From contig NZ_CP194857.1 in NCBI RefSeq assembly GCF_051020515.1, positions 1,488,001 to 1,552,000 of the forward strand: a DNA stretch of 64,000 bases. Direction: 5' to 3'. Both the position numbers and the translations under genes were made by a program. Shown one piece after another: positions 52,361 through 62,876 of this stretch (position 1 is its first letter; each line of letters begins with the position of its first letter). This DNA comes from CALKWS01 sp051020515. Lineage in GTDB: Bacteria; Actinomycetota; Actinomycetes; Actinomycetales; Beutenbergiaceae. The notes under the pieces are model-generated. The model saw nothing but the letters and a program-made list of their open reading frames with translations, did not search any database and was not told the DNA's origin.

Positions 52361-53257
52361 TCACCAGTTCTGGCCGGAGCCGTCGCCGCCGCTTTCCTGC
52401 TGCTCCTGCTCCTCACGGTCCCGCTGCGCCTGGCGGTTGCGCTCCTCCAGTTCCTCCTCGCGCGGGTCGCCCGGCTCCTCCGCCTCGGTCTCGGTCGGGT
52501 CCCCGTTGTCTCCGTTGTCGGTCTCGGTTTCCGTCGGGTCCCCGTTCTCACCCTCGTCGGTCTCGGTGGGATCCTCGTCCTCACCGCCCTCGGGGGTTTC
52601 CTGTTCCTGCTCCCCCTGACCGCTGTCCTGCTGGTCCTGCTGCTGTTGCTCCTGCTGCTCCTCGGCCTGGTCCTGGCTCTCCTGTTGACGCTCGTCGGCC
52701 TCCTCGGCCTCCTCACCCCCGCCGCCGCCGTCGACGCAATCGGCCAGCATCTCCTGCGCCTGCTCGTAGTAGTCCAGCGCGGTGCCGGGGTCCTCAGCCA
52801 GCAGGGCCTCATCGCCCAGGCCCTCCAAGGACAGCGAGTAGTTGGTGCGCACCGCGCACTCCAGTTCCCCGCGTGATTCCTCCTCGGGCGCCTTGGGCAC
52901 CAGATCCAGGGCCATGCCCAGCGGCACGGTGGCGCCGAAGAAGTCCCCGGCGGAGTACACCGCGGTGCCGGCGTTGAAGTAGGGCTTCCACGGCTCCACC
53001 ACGTTGAAGAACTCCAGATGGCCGAACCGGGTGGCTGCGGTGTTGTGGTTCTCGTTGTCGTAAGCGCTGATCCCGGCGGTGTTGATGACCACCGCGGAGA
53101 GGAACTTCAACGCCACCAGGAACGCCAGCATCACCACCGGTGCGGACCACCAGAGCAGCAGGCGCCGCCGGCGACGCAACGTCTCGGCGAAGCGCGCGTC
53201 CCGGATCTCCTCGGTGGTCTTGAACTCACCGGGGGGTGGCAGGATCTGCGTACTCAT
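52361..53257 (-). CDS. MoxR-operon protein with one membrane segment and long acidic Gln-rich tail
   Basis: A 298-residue protein that ends the MoxR/vWA operon. After an N-terminal charged region comes one transmembrane helix (LLLWWSAPVVMLAFLVALKFL), then a helical domain of about 150 residues (the pattern is similar to the TPR-like BatC/BatD subunits: WKPYFNAGTAVYSAGDFFGATV, NYSLSLEGLGDEALL, LDYYEQAQEMLADCV). From about residue 195 the sequence is Gln-, Glu- and Asp-rich with repeated GDPTET units, probably disordered and perhaps a coiled coil. It acts outside or at the membrane. It overlaps the upstream vWA gene by ATGA. Assignment to the TPR group is by shape. Confidence 0.6.
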   Translation of the reverse strand: MSTQILPPPGEFKTTEEIRDARFAETLRRRRRLLLWWSAPVVMLAFLVALKFLSAVVINTAGISAYDNENHNTAATRFGHLEFFNVVEPWKPYFNAGTAVYSAGDFFGATVPLGMALDLVPKAPEEESRGELECAVRTNYSLSLEGLGDEALLAEDPGTALDYYEQAQEMLADCVDGGGGGEEAEEADERQQESQDQAEEQQEQQQQDQQDSGQGEQEQETPEGGEDEDPTETDEGENGDPTETETDNGDNGDPTETEAEEPGDPREEELEERNRQAQRDREEQEQQESGGDGSGQNW

Positions 53258-54378
53258 AGTGCGCCCACCTTCCTGGCGCCGTCGCCGGCACTCGAACCAG
53301 TATCCGCACCGGAACCCGAGCCGGATCCCGGACCCGAGCCCGAGCCGGAGCGACGCCGGTCCCGCTCCGCCCCGTCGTGACCGCGCCGGTTCCTGGGCAT
53401 CTCCCGGGTCAGCTCCCACGCCTCCCAGGCCAGCAGCAGGGCCAGCACCGCGGCCGCGGGCCAGTAGACGTCGGCGTAGTGGCGTACGTCGCGCCGCCCG
53501 TCCTCGGCGATCTCGTCCACATCGATGCCCGAGACCAGGTGGTCCACACCGTCCGGGCTGATCCGGTGGTCGTAGGCCAATCCCAGGTCCGCAGCCACGG
53601 TGCGCAACTGGCCCTCATCGATCACCGAGACCGCGGGCTCCCCGGTGGCCGGGTCCATGATGTAGGGCGCATCGGTGCCCGGCCCGGAGTTGGCGGTACC
53701 GTCGTAGGAGCGCATGTTTCCGCCCTGCGGAGTGCCGTATCCCAGCACCGCACCGCCGTCGACCAACTCCGCCAGTGGGGCGTAGGAGTCGACCTCACCG
53801 CCCTCGGCCTCGTTGGTGTTCTCGCCGTCGGAGAAGAAGAACACCAGCCGCACGTTCGCCGGGTTGCGTTCTGCCGCGGCACTCAGGGACTCCCCGAGCG
53901 CCTCCAGCGGCCGGTCGATCGCCGAGCCTGCCGAGTATGTCGTGATCTCCTGATTCACTGTGTCCGCCCAGGACCGCACCGCCCGGGAGTCGGTGGTCAG
54001 CGGCAACTGCCGGGTGGCCTGGGAGTCGAACCCGATGATCGTGTAACGCGCACCGGGCATCGCCTCGGTCAGGGCCACCAGGTCGTGGCGCACACCCTCC
54101 AGGCGGGGCTGGGTGCCGTTGTAGTCCTCCGCAGCCATAGAGCCGGTGCGGTCCACGACGAAGAACAACTCGGCGTTCGAACTCACCTGGGTGCTCTGGC
54201 TGCTGGGTACCGCAGGGGTCAGTGCGATCGCGATCAGGGCCAGGACCATCCCGCACCGGCGCAGCCAGTGCAACCGGCGCTGCCCGCGGCCACGCACCGA
54301 CTGCCAGATCGTCAGCGCCAGCAGCGGGGCGAATACGATCGCGGTGACCCACAGCGGCCACATCATCCGCAGCGTCAT
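53254..54378 (-). CDS. vWA-domain membrane protein (BatB/YehP-like)
   Basis: A 374-residue protein with a von Willebrand factor A domain. The metal-ion-dependent adhesion site is FVVDRTGSMAAED (Asp-x-Thr-Gly-Ser), completed by RLVFFFSDGENTNEAE. Two N-terminal helices and a C-terminal helix (WPAAAVLALLLAWEAWEL) anchor it, and a Gly/Ser/Asp-rich tail follows. I chose the ATG at 54378, whose overlap with the next gene upstream (ATGA) supports it. The DxTGS form differs from the DxSGS of the partner vWA protein. It works with the MoxR ATPase to assemble or remodel a membrane complex. Confidence 0.85.
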   Translation of the reverse strand: MTLRMMWPLWVTAIVFAPLLALTIWQSVRGRGQRRLHWLRRCGMVLALIAIALTPAVPSSQSTQVSSNAELFFVVDRTGSMAAEDYNGTQPRLEGVRHDLVALTEAMPGARYTIIGFDSQATRQLPLTTDSRAVRSWADTVNQEITTYSAGSAIDRPLEALGESLSAAAERNPANVRLVFFFSDGENTNEAEGGEVDSYAPLAELVDGGAVLGYGTPQGGNMRSYDGTANSGPGTDAPYIMDPATGEPAVSVIDEGQLRTVAADLGLAYDHRISPDGVDHLVSGIDVDEIAEDGRRDVRHYADVYWPAAAVLALLLAWEAWELTREMPRNRRGHDGAERDRRRSGSGSGPGSGSGSGADTGSSAGDGARKVGAL

Positions 54379-55403
54379 GAGCGCAACCTCCACACGCCCA
54401 GTTGGTAGAGCACCAACAGGACCACCAGGATGCTGAAGTAGCGCTCCGGGGTGTCGGTGACGATCACCTCGGGGGTCGCGTCCAGGTCCACCGCCTGCTG
54501 GGCGGAGATCTCATCGATGATCTGCGGCACCGCATCCGGGTCGTCGACGTGGTGGAACAACCCGCCGTGGCGTTCGACCGCATCGCGGTACTCGGCCTCC
54601 TCCTCGGCCTGCCGTGGATTGTTGGTGGGGGCGTAGATCCCGTGCAGGCTGATGTCGCGTTCGTTCACCATGTCCACGGCCTCGTCCAGGCTGAACACGC
54701 CCTCACCGAACACCTCGTTGTCCCCGGCGAGGATGATGGTGCGGGAACGCTCGGTGTCGGCCTCATCGAAGTTCAGGGCGCAACTGGCCAGGCCGTCACC
54801 GATCAGGGAGGAGGCATCTCCGCTGCCGCCCTCGGTGCCGGTGATGAACCGGATCAGCCGGTCCACCTTGGCGGAGTTCAGGTTGTCCACGGGGGAGTAG
54901 ATGTCGAAGTCCAGCGCCTCGGCGGCCTCGGTCAGTTCGGCCTCGACCAGGTCGTAGTCATCGGTGAGGGGGAACACGGTGCGGGAGGTGGAGTTCCAGA
55001 TCGACAGCGCGATCCGCTCCCCATCGAACTCCGGCAGCATGGTCAGGAACTTCTCGGCGATCTCGGTGTCGTACTCGATCATCGAACCGGACACGTCCAG
55101 GCACAGCACGATGTCGCGGTAGGCCATCTCCTCCGCGCGCAGGTCCCGTTCGACCGGGCGCGCGGCCAGGACCCCGGTCAGCACCGTGGCGCCCAGCAGC
55201 AGCACCCCCATGAACCCCAGCGCGGTGCGGTAGCGGCTGAGCCGGGACCGGTAGGAGCGCAACGTGGTCAGGTAACCGGCGTTGGCCACCCAGCGCACGT
55301 CCTGGTGCTCGGTGGGGCGACGCCGGGCGAACCAGCCCAGGATCCCCAGGATCACCACGGCGAGCACAACGGCTGCGATCGCCCACGGGTGCATCGTCAC
55401 CAC
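54375..55403 (-). CDS. vWA-domain membrane protein (BatA-like)
   Basis: A 342-residue protein with a canonical vWA domain: MIDAS residues in VLCLDVSGSMIEYD and the acid pair IILAGDNEVFGEG. The N-terminus has one or two membrane helices (AIAAVVLAVVILGILGWF, LGFMGVLLLGATVLTG) and the C-terminus one (YFSILVVLLVLYQLGVW). The start is the GTG at 55403 overlapping the previous stop (GTGA), with an ATG nine bases later also possible. In MoxR-vWA operons such proteins bind metal and protein substrates in concert with the ATPase. No frame break is present. Confidence 0.85.
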   Translation of the reverse strand: MVTMHPWAIAAVVLAVVILGILGWFARRRPTEHQDVRWVANAGYLTTLRSYRSRLSRYRTALGFMGVLLLGATVLTGVLAARPVERDLRAEEMAYRDIVLCLDVSGSMIEYDTEIAEKFLTMLPEFDGERIALSIWNSTSRTVFPLTDDYDLVEAELTEAAEALDFDIYSPVDNLNSAKVDRLIRFITGTEGGSGDASSLIGDGLASCALNFDEADTERSRTIILAGDNEVFGEGVFSLDEAVDMVNERDISLHGIYAPTNNPRQAEEEAEYRDAVERHGGLFHHVDDPDAVPQIIDEISAQQAVDLDATPEVIVTDTPERYFSILVVLLVLYQLGVWRLRS

Positions 55404-55840
55404 TCGGAGATCACCGCCCGCGCGTCGTTCGTGGCGGACAGCGCCTCGGCGTCGGAGTCGATCGCGAAGGCCGGCTCCTCGTAGTCACTGAGCAGGTCGG
55501 TGAGCCGGTCGGTGCCCTCCAGCCGGGCCAGTTCGCTCACGGTCAGGGAACTGGTGTCCATCCGCAGCCGGCCGTTGGCGAAAGTGCGCAGGATGTGGTT
55601 CAGGTCCAGGTGCAGGCTGCGCAGGTCCGTCTCACCCTCGCGGTAGCGTTCCTCGGCGGCGTCGACCTCCTCCAGCGTGGTGCTGCGCAGCGAGGCCCAC
55701 TGATCGCGGCGGCCACGGCGTTCCGTGGTGGCCGGACGCTCGCGGGTGTACCGGAACACGAACACGTACCAGGCCGCGATCAGCACCAGTAGCGCGATTC
55801 CGATGATCAGCACCCAGGGTGCGAACGCGAACGGGTCCAC
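55397..55840 (-). CDS. DUF4381-like membrane protein of MoxR operon
   Basis: A 147-residue protein with one N-terminal membrane helix (WVLIIGIALLVLIAAWYVFVF) and a helical cytoplasmic domain. The short helix, the RGRRDQWASL patch and the LDLNHILRTFANGRL segment are what one expects of the small helical subunit between DUF58 and vWA genes in MoxR operons (DUF4381-type), but similarity is weak. The start is the GTG at 55840, 42 bp after the DUF58 gene; its stop overlaps the vWA start. No catalytic residues are seen. Confidence 0.6.
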   Translation of the reverse strand: MDPFAFAPWVLIIGIALLVLIAAWYVFVFRYTRERPATTERRGRRDQWASLRSTTLEEVDAAEERYREGETDLRSLHLDLNHILRTFANGRLRMDTSSLTVSELARLEGTDRLTDLLSDYEEPAFAIDSDAEALSATNDARAVISEW

Positions 55841-55882
55841 CGGTCGTGGATGGACACCGCGGTGATCTCGGCGGCGATCACG

Positions 55883-56781
55883 TCAGCGGCGGACACGCTT
55901 CTGCCTCCGCAACAACTCGATCATCCGGTCCACCAACTCGTCCTCGCTGTTCGCGGTCACCCCTTCCACGCCCTGCCGGCGCAGCATCGCCTCCACGTCC
56001 AGGCGCCGCTGCGCCGCGGCCTGGGCCGCCTCGGCCGCCAGGTCGCTCCGCGAGCGCAGGAACTCCGGGATCTCCAGCGGCACGTCCACGTCCTGCACGG
56101 GTTGATCCACCTCGTCGGTGGGCAGCGCGTCCCCCACCCGGAAGACCATCACCTCGTGCCGGGTGCGCAGTCGTTTGATCGACAGTTCATGGTCCGGTTC
56201 GGGCCGGGCCTCATCGGTGATCACCACCACCAGCGACCGGCGCGGGAACCAGGTGAGCACCCGGTCCAGCACCCGCTGCAGGTCCGAGGGCGGGGAGGCC
56301 AGGTCCAGCATCGCCTCGTAGCGACGCAGCAGCATCTCCATGTGCAGGTTGCCGCCGCGGGCCGGGATCTGCTGGATGCGTTCGGAGTCCCCGGCCACCA
56401 TCGCCACGGTGTCGCCGCGGGCACGGGCCAGGAAACAGACCACCTCGGCCGCGAACATCGCCACGTCCGACTTCGGCCCGCCCGATGGCGCGGTGGCTGC
56501 CATGTTCCGGCCGGTGTCCAGGGCCAGCACCATCGCCAGGTTCGAGTCGCGCACGAACCGGCGGATCACCGGGATCGCGTTGGATGCCGAGGCCTTCCAG
56601 TCGATGTCCCCGACGTCGTCACCGAACTGGTACAACGCCATCTCGTCGAAGTCCTGGCCGTGCCCGGAGTAGATCGACCGGTGCCGCCCCTCCAGCAGCC
56701 CCGAGGCCCGCCGGACGGTGGGCAGGTCGAGGCGTGCCCGGATCTTGGCCAGCCGGGACGTGGTCCGGGACGCCGGGGTGG

Positions 56782-56785
<4 letters not shown>
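55883..56785 (-). CDS. DUF58-domain protein of MoxR operon
   Basis: A 300-residue protein of the DUF58 family, which has a vWA-like fold. The signature is GRHRSIYSGHGQDFDEMALYQFGDD, followed by DIDWKASASNAIPVIRRFV, and LALDTGRNM keeps a DxG-type metal site. Downstream come VVVITDEARPEPDHEL and an Arg/Ala-rich tail. DUF58 proteins follow MoxR ATPases in most bacteria and are thought to help protein insertion or folding at the membrane. The GTG start at 56785 overlaps the MoxR stop by GTGA. Confidence 0.9.
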
Positions 56786-57804
<1,019 letters not shown>

Positions 57805-58136
57805 GGTCTCCACTCACGTATCGGGGCTGCTCATCGGCGGGGCGAGACAGGATCTCGGTTCGGAAAATCGGTCGGGTAACGATCGGTGCCGCCACGGCGA
57901 TTATGCCAGCCGAATCCTGTAGTGACGCGGGACCGTGATGGGCAGCACTGCCCATCGACCCCGGCCCGGGCACGACGCAACAATGAGGTCAGGGGACGGG
58001 AATGGCCCGCCTCGGGCCGGTTGCCATGGCACCAGCGGTGGTGCGCCATGCGGGTCACCCACGTGCGCATCACCGCGGCCACGGCAGCCACGACCGGGCC
58101 GCTCCTGCGTCCGTGCCCGCCGATTAGGCTCGGTGT
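57805..58136. other. Divergent intergenic region with a palindrome
   Basis: This 332-bp gap separates the MoxR operon from the divergent CopD-CtaG gene. I see no coding capacity in it. GATGGGCAG-CA-CTGCCCATC at 57937-57956 is a perfect 9-bp-arm palindrome and the clearest candidate operator for either promoter. Near-palindromic GGCCCGGGC-type runs are common here by composition and are not claimed. A TTCGGAAAATCGG patch near 57861-57874 is the most AT-rich part and may hold promoter elements for moxR, but no clean -10/-35 pair is visible. Confidence 0.4.
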
Positions 58137-60197
58137 GTGAGCACTCCCCTGGCGTCCGGGGCCCGCCTCGTGCTGGCGGTGGTCCCGGTCGCGGCCCTGG
58201 CCGCCCTGGCGGCGCTATCGCTGTCCGGGTCGGCGCAGGCGGAACTTCTCGGGGACCCCGGGGCCTGGGTGCGTTGGGGTGGGCCGGTCCTGGGAGCGGC
58301 TCATCACCTCGCTGCGGCGGTGGTGCTGGGCACGCTGGTGCGCTGCTGTTGGGGGTGCTGCCCTACCGGGGTGGCGAGGCCCCTGCGTGGCGCCGGGCGA
58401 TGACGATGCTTGCGTGGGCTGCCCCGGTGTGGGCGGTGCTGAACCTGGCCGATGTGCTGCTGCGGTACGCCCGCGCTGCCGGGCGCCCGGTAGGCGGAGC
58501 GGAGTTCGGGCAGGAACTGGCCTATTACCTCACTGAACTGTCTGCCGGCCGCGCCTCGCTGGTGGCCACCGTGCTGATTGCCTTGGCGGCGGTGGTCTCG
58601 GTGGGCATCACCTCCTACCGCGGGGTGGCGGTAGCCGCCGTCCCGGCCTTCGCGGTGCTGGTGCCGTGGTCGGTGCGTGGGCACGCCGGTTCGGCCGCCG
58701 ACCACGAGACGGCGATCTCGGCGATGTGGTTGCACCTGGTGTCGGTGTCGGTGTGGGTGGGCGGCCTGGTGGTGCTGTGCCTGCTCGCCCGGACTCTCGG
58801 GGAGCACACCGCCGACGTGGTGCGCCGATACTCCACGGTGGCGCTGTGTGGTGCTTCGTACTGGTGGGTGTCTCCGGGTTGGCCAGCGGGTGGTTGCGGC
58901 TGAACGATCCCGGCGACCTGACCGGCCGCTACGGGGGTTTGCTGGTGGCCAAGGCCGTGATGTTCACCGGCCTGGGGGCGCTGGGCTGGTGGCACCGGCG
59001 CCGCACCGTCACTGCACTGTCCAACGGTGCTTCCCGGGTCGGGGCGTTCTGGCGCCTGGCCGGCGGTGAGGTCTTGCTGATGGGGACGGTGATCGGGGTG
59101 TCCGCGGCACTGGCGGTCACCCCCACCCCGGTGCCCGACATCCTGCCCTACGTCCCCGTTCCGGCGGAGGAACTCTCCGGGCGGCCCGTGCCCCCGCCAC
59201 CGCAGATCGGAACGTGGCTGACGCAGGCGGACCCCGACGTGCTACTCGCCACCGGCGTCGTCGCGCTCGCGGTGGTGTACCTGGCCGGGGCGCGCCGGGT
59301 GGCCCGGCAAGCACCGGATCAGCCGTGGCCGCGCCGACGCACCGGCGCCTTCCTGACCGGGGTGGCAGTGCTGGGTTGGGTGATCATGGGAGGTCCGGCC
59401 GTGTATGGCCAGGTGATGTTCTCGGCGCATCTGGTGGTACTGGTGACGATCACTTTCGTGGTCCCGGCCTTGTGGGCGATGGGTGCGCCGGTGAGCCTGG
59501 CGTTGCAGGCACTGCCGCCACGACCGGATGACTCCCGCGGCCCGCGCGAGTACCTGCTGGCGCTGACCGGCTCACGTGCGGGCCGATTCTGGGCGCGTCC
59601 GGTGGTGACCACCGCCACCGTGGCGCTGTCGTGGGTGGTCCTGCACGCCACCGGGCTGTTCCACCTCGCGCTGACCACCCGGATCGGGCTGGTGCTCATG
59701 CTGGTCCACTTCAGCGTGCTGGGCTACCTCTTCGTGACCATCTTCCTCCCCACCGACCCGGCGTTGCGGCAGGCCGTCGGCGGGCGGCCCACCCCGGTGC
59801 ACGTGGTGGCACTGGGACTGGTGGCGGCAGCACTGCTCGCGGTCGGGTGGTGGTGCTGGCGCGGATGGACCGGTTGCTGGCCGCCGACTACTTCGGCGCG
59901 CTCGGTCTGCCCTGGGGTGTGGACGCGCTGGCCGACCAACGCGCTGGGGCGCTGGTGCTGGGGGTTCTGGGCGGGATCCCGATGCTGGCACTCATCGCCG
60001 TGGCGGCCCGGGCCCAGCGGGCCGGCTCCCAGGAGCTGCCGCCCCTCGTCGCGCGCGACGACGGAGGTGCCGGCCCGCGGGCAGTTCCGCCGGCTGCGGT
60101 CCGCCCGGAGGTGCCGGCACCCGATGACGAACTCGACGATGCCGAGGCCCGCGCCTACGCCCGGATGCTCGCCCGACGTGACCGCGGCCGGCGGTGA
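58137..60197 (+). CDS. CopD-CtaG fusion: copper transport and cytochrome oxidase assembly (three frame breaks)
   Basis: A large membrane protein of 687 residues once three missing bases near 58340, 58848 and 59846 are restored. The N-terminal half (about 1-310) is a CopD-like copper-resistance domain with eight or so helices (LGAAHHLAAAVVLGTL, MWLHLVSVSVWVGGLVVL with its conserved His-x-x-x-W pattern). The C-terminal half is a CtaG/caa3-type oxidase-assembly domain (AVYGQVMFSAHLVVLVTITFVVP, FLPTDPALRQAVG, the MDRLLAADYFGALGLPWG loop). A charged tail ends it. Such fusions deliver copper to cytochrome c oxidase. The GTG start at 58137 is divergent from the MoxR operon, and the gene stands alone. 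Confidence 0.85.
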
Positions 60198-60244
60198 AGT
60201 GTCTCCGCTCGGGCACGGTGCCGGGTGCGGTCCGAGCTGGTGGC

Positions 60245-61228
60245 TCAGGGCGCAGCGATCCGGTCGACCTCGTCGATGAACCCGTGCACGCGCCGCTGCC
60301 AGGCTGCCAACTGCTCGGCTTCCCCGGGGTACTCGGTGTGCCCGGCGTCGAAGACGAACTCCTCAGCGCCGTCGATCGCGTTGCGCACGCCGAACTGCCC
60401 GGGGGGCGGCACCGCCGGGTCCCACAGCGCGCAGCCGAGCAACATCGGCACGTCCAGGAACGTTGCCGCGGTGGAGGCGTCGAAGAACGCCAGCACCGCA
60501 CGCGCCCCGGGATGTGCGGCCACATGGGAGCGCACCGCCTCCCCACTGCCAGTACACGGCATCTGCAGGCGCAGGTCGTACTGACCGAAACTGGGTACCC
60601 GGAGCACCCCGGAGACGAACCGGTCATCCCAGGGCAGCGCCAACGCCCCGATCCCACCACCGAAACTCTCCCCGACGAAGTGCAACGGCACCTGCCCGAC
60701 GGCGTCGCGCAGCGCCGTGGCGGCGCACCAGATGTCCTCGGCGCACCCTCCCAGGATGTAGGAGTCGACCGAGTCGATGCCGACCAGCACATGCTCGGCA
60801 GCCAGGGCCGGCAGGTCCGGCATCAGGCTCGCCGTCGGCAGCCCCCGGGCCACCGGCCACAACACCGCTGTGCCCGGGCTCAGAATGCCCGGCTCGGGTC
60901 CGCTCCGGCCACCGTACCCGTGCGATTGCACCACACCGCGGTGCACCCGCCCGTCGCGCGGCAGGGCGAGCCAGCCACCCAGCCGCCGGTCATCGGCGCC
61001 GGGAAAGTCGATGCGGTACAACTCATGGGCGCCGACAGGGCCGAGCGCGGCCCTTCGCATCGTGCCGTGCACCGCACGGGCCCGCTGGTACCGTGCGCGC
61101 CAGTGCTCGGCGAACCCCGGCGGAGTCGGACAGGGGCGCACACCGCGAAGCGCGGCGAGATCATAGCCATAGGTGGCATCGAAGGCGTCCGGGCCGAACC
61201 ACGCTGCGAAGTCCGCGGCCCCGGTCAC
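60245..61228 (-). CDS. Acetylxylan esterase/cephalosporin deacetylase-like hydrolase (AXE1 family)
   Basis: A 327-residue alpha/beta hydrolase of the AXE1/cephalosporin-C deacetylase family (CE7). The nucleophile elbow is FVGESFGGGIGALALPWDDR, the acid is likely the Asp in GCALWDPAVPPPGQ, and the His is in DAGHTEYPGEA. WRARYQRARAV and LGGWLALP are the N-terminal family motifs, and RGVVQSHGYGGRS is the oxyanion region. Such esterases remove acetyl groups from sugars or oligosaccharides. The GTG at 61228 overlaps the upstream gene by GTGA, and the protein has no signal peptide, so it acts inside the cell. It is convergent with the CopD-CtaG gene. Confidence 0.85.
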   Translation of the reverse strand: MTGAADFAAWFGPDAFDATYGYDLAALRGVRPCPTPPGFAEHWRARYQRARAVHGTMRRAALGPVGAHELYRIDFPGADDRRLGGWLALPRDGRVHRGVVQSHGYGGRSGPEPGILSPGTAVLWPVARGLPTASLMPDLPALAAEHVLVGIDSVDSYILGGCAEDIWCAATALRDAVGQVPLHFVGESFGGGIGALALPWDDRFVSGVLRVPSFGQYDLRLQMPCTGSGEAVRSHVAAHPGARAVLAFFDASTAATFLDVPMLLGCALWDPAVPPPGQFGVRNAIDGAEEFVFDAGHTEYPGEAEQLAAWQRRVHGFIDEVDRIAAP

Positions 61229-61947
61229 AGATCCTCGATGGCCACATCGGTGCCGGTCACCCGCAGGGCCACCCCGCCGGGGCGAACCTCGAGGTGGTCC
61301 AGCAGCAGCGGTTCGGGTAGGTCGCTCAGTTCCACCTCCAGGTCGCTGAGCCATCCCGTCATGGCGTCGGGCAGGTCGGCGGCCTCGATGCGGGTACCAC
61401 CCAGTTCGATCGTGCCCACCGTGATGGCGATGGACCGACCGCGGGCCTCCGGAACGAGGACCGCGGCGAGCGGTACCCCGAGCAACTGCGACCGGGCGGT
61501 CAGATCGGTGCCCTCCAGGTCGATGCGGACCCCGTCGGGCACTCCCGCCGCCGCGAGCAGCGCCTGCAGCGTCTGGGCCGGGGCGAGGGCATCAACCTGC
61601 AGGTGCTCCACCCGGTAGGGCTCACGCAGGTGTATCCCACGCAGGTACACGTGGGTGTCGTGGGCCGAGAACGCGTCGATCTGGATTTCGGAGGCGCTCA
61701 CCTGCGCCGACCCGACCCTCCCGGTGATCAGCTGCGGTAAGAAGAGCGCACCGTCGATCTGCACCTGCAGATCGTCGGAGACTTCCGGCAGCGCCTGGCG
61801 AAGTTCTGATGCCAGGTGCGACTCCGCCCTTGCCCGTAGTAGGTGATCGGCGCCGTACAGCACTGCGGCGACCAGTGCCAGGGCCAGCAGCAGCGCAACC
61901 ACGCTGCGCGGGCCACGTGGCCGATGGGGGTTCTTCCTCGCGCTCAC
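61225..61947 (-). CDS. DUF2993 (LmeA-type) membrane-anchored lipid-binding protein
   Basis: A 240-residue protein of the DUF2993 family, anchored by one N-terminal helix (SVVALLLALALVAAVLYGADH), with the rest outside the membrane. The beta-rich body shows LPEVSDDLQVQIDGALFLPQLITG, RVGSAQVSASEIQIDAFSA and ARGRSIAITVGTIELGGTRIEA, the repeated strand pattern of the TULIP-like lipid-binding proteins. In mycobacteria a related protein (LmeA) is needed for mannan elongation. I chose the GTG at 61947. It is followed by the acetylxylan-esterase-like gene with a GTGA overlap. Confidence 0.85.
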   Translation of the reverse strand: MSARKNPHRPRGPRSVVALLLALALVAAVLYGADHLLRARAESHLASELRQALPEVSDDLQVQIDGALFLPQLITGRVGSAQVSASEIQIDAFSAHDTHVYLRGIHLREPYRVEHLQVDALAPAQTLQALLAAAGVPDGVRIDLEGTDLTARSQLLGVPLAAVLVPEARGRSIAITVGTIELGGTRIEAADLPDAMTGWLSDLEVELSDLPEPLLLDHLEVRPGGVALRVTGTDVAIEDL

Positions 61948-62062
61948 GAGTGTGGCTTTCGAGGGGGCGGCGTGGGCCCGCAACGCGGGGTGGCAGGGCC
62001 TGGTGCACCGGGCGCGCAGGCGGCGTCGGATCGTGAATAGGTGTCCTTCACGGCGAACCCGG

Positions 62063-62773
62063 TCAGGTGGCGTGCAGGTGCCCGGAGAGGAACTCCAGGG
62101 TGCGCGGCCACGCCAGCGCACTGGCCTCAGGGTGGTGGAACGCCGGTGCGGGGTTGTCGAAGGCGTGCCCGGCGCCGTCATAGGTCTCGAACTGCGCCGG
62201 CACCGGGGCGGCGGTAACGACCCGGCGGATCAGGGCCACCTGCTCCATCGGGATGTAGGCGTCAGCGGTGCCGAAGTGGTGCAGGCTGGGGCAGGTGATG
62301 GACTCGGCCAGATCGAGCAACCCGGGCAACGCCGAGCCGTAGTAACTGACCAGCGCGTCCGGTGAGTCCTCGGCCGCCACCTGGAAGGCCACCCCGCCGC
62401 CGTAGCAGAAGCCCAGCAGTCCGACCCTGCCGTTCACCGCCGGATCGGCACGCAGCGCCGACAGCGCCGCACGCGTGTCAGAAGTAGCGTCGGCCCACTC
62501 CAGCTGTCCGGCCAGCGACATCGCCTGCTCCAGGACCGCCGGGTCGGACTCATCCAGATCGTTCCGCGGCAGCCGCCAGTACAACTGCGGCACCAGCACC
62601 ACGAAACCGGCCTCGGCCAGGTCCGCGGCACGGCGCCGGATGTAGGTGCTCACACCGAAGATCTCCTGCACCACCACCACACCCGGGCCCTGCCCCTGCG
62701 CGGGCAACCATCGGTAGGCCGGCATCGCGCCGGCGGAGGTGGGGACCTCGAACAGCTCGACATCAGTGCTCAT
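62063..62773 (-). CDS. Dienelactone hydrolase family protein
   Basis: A 236-residue alpha/beta hydrolase of the dienelactone hydrolase family. The nucleophile is the Cys in VGLLGFCYGGGVAFQVA, the Glu is in VVVVQEIFGVSTYIRR, and the acid/His pair is FETYDGAGHAFDNPAP. Such enzymes hydrolyse dienelactone or other small cyclic esters in the cytoplasm. I chose the ATG at 62773 (MSTDVELFEVP); upstream in-frame codons extend to 63004 without family similarity. It is divergent from the glycoside hydrolase gene that runs off the end of the window. Confidence 0.88.
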   Translation of the reverse strand: MSTDVELFEVPTSAGAMPAYRWLPAQGQGPGVVVVQEIFGVSTYIRRRAADLAEAGFVVLVPQLYWRLPRNDLDESDPAVLEQAMSLAGQLEWADATSDTRAALSALRADPAVNGRVGLLGFCYGGGVAFQVAAEDSPDALVSYYGSALPGLLDLAESITCPSLHHFGTADAYIPMEQVALIRRVVTAAPVPAQFETYDGAGHAFDNPAPAFHHPEASALAWPRTLEFLSGHLHAT

Positions 62774-62876
62774 GTGCCCAAGTCTGCCCTGTCCGCGCGA
62801 TGCGCGCCGTCGCGTCGGCTCCGGCTCCGGCGCGGCTGGGCGAGCCGAGAGCGGCAGCACTGGCAGGGTGAAGGGC

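Noticed and set aside
52361..52700. Repetitive non-coding DNA or a misassembled repeat
   Set aside because: The repetitive sequence keeps the minus-strand frame and encodes an acidic Gln/Glu/Asp-rich tail typical of disordered regions, so it is coding.
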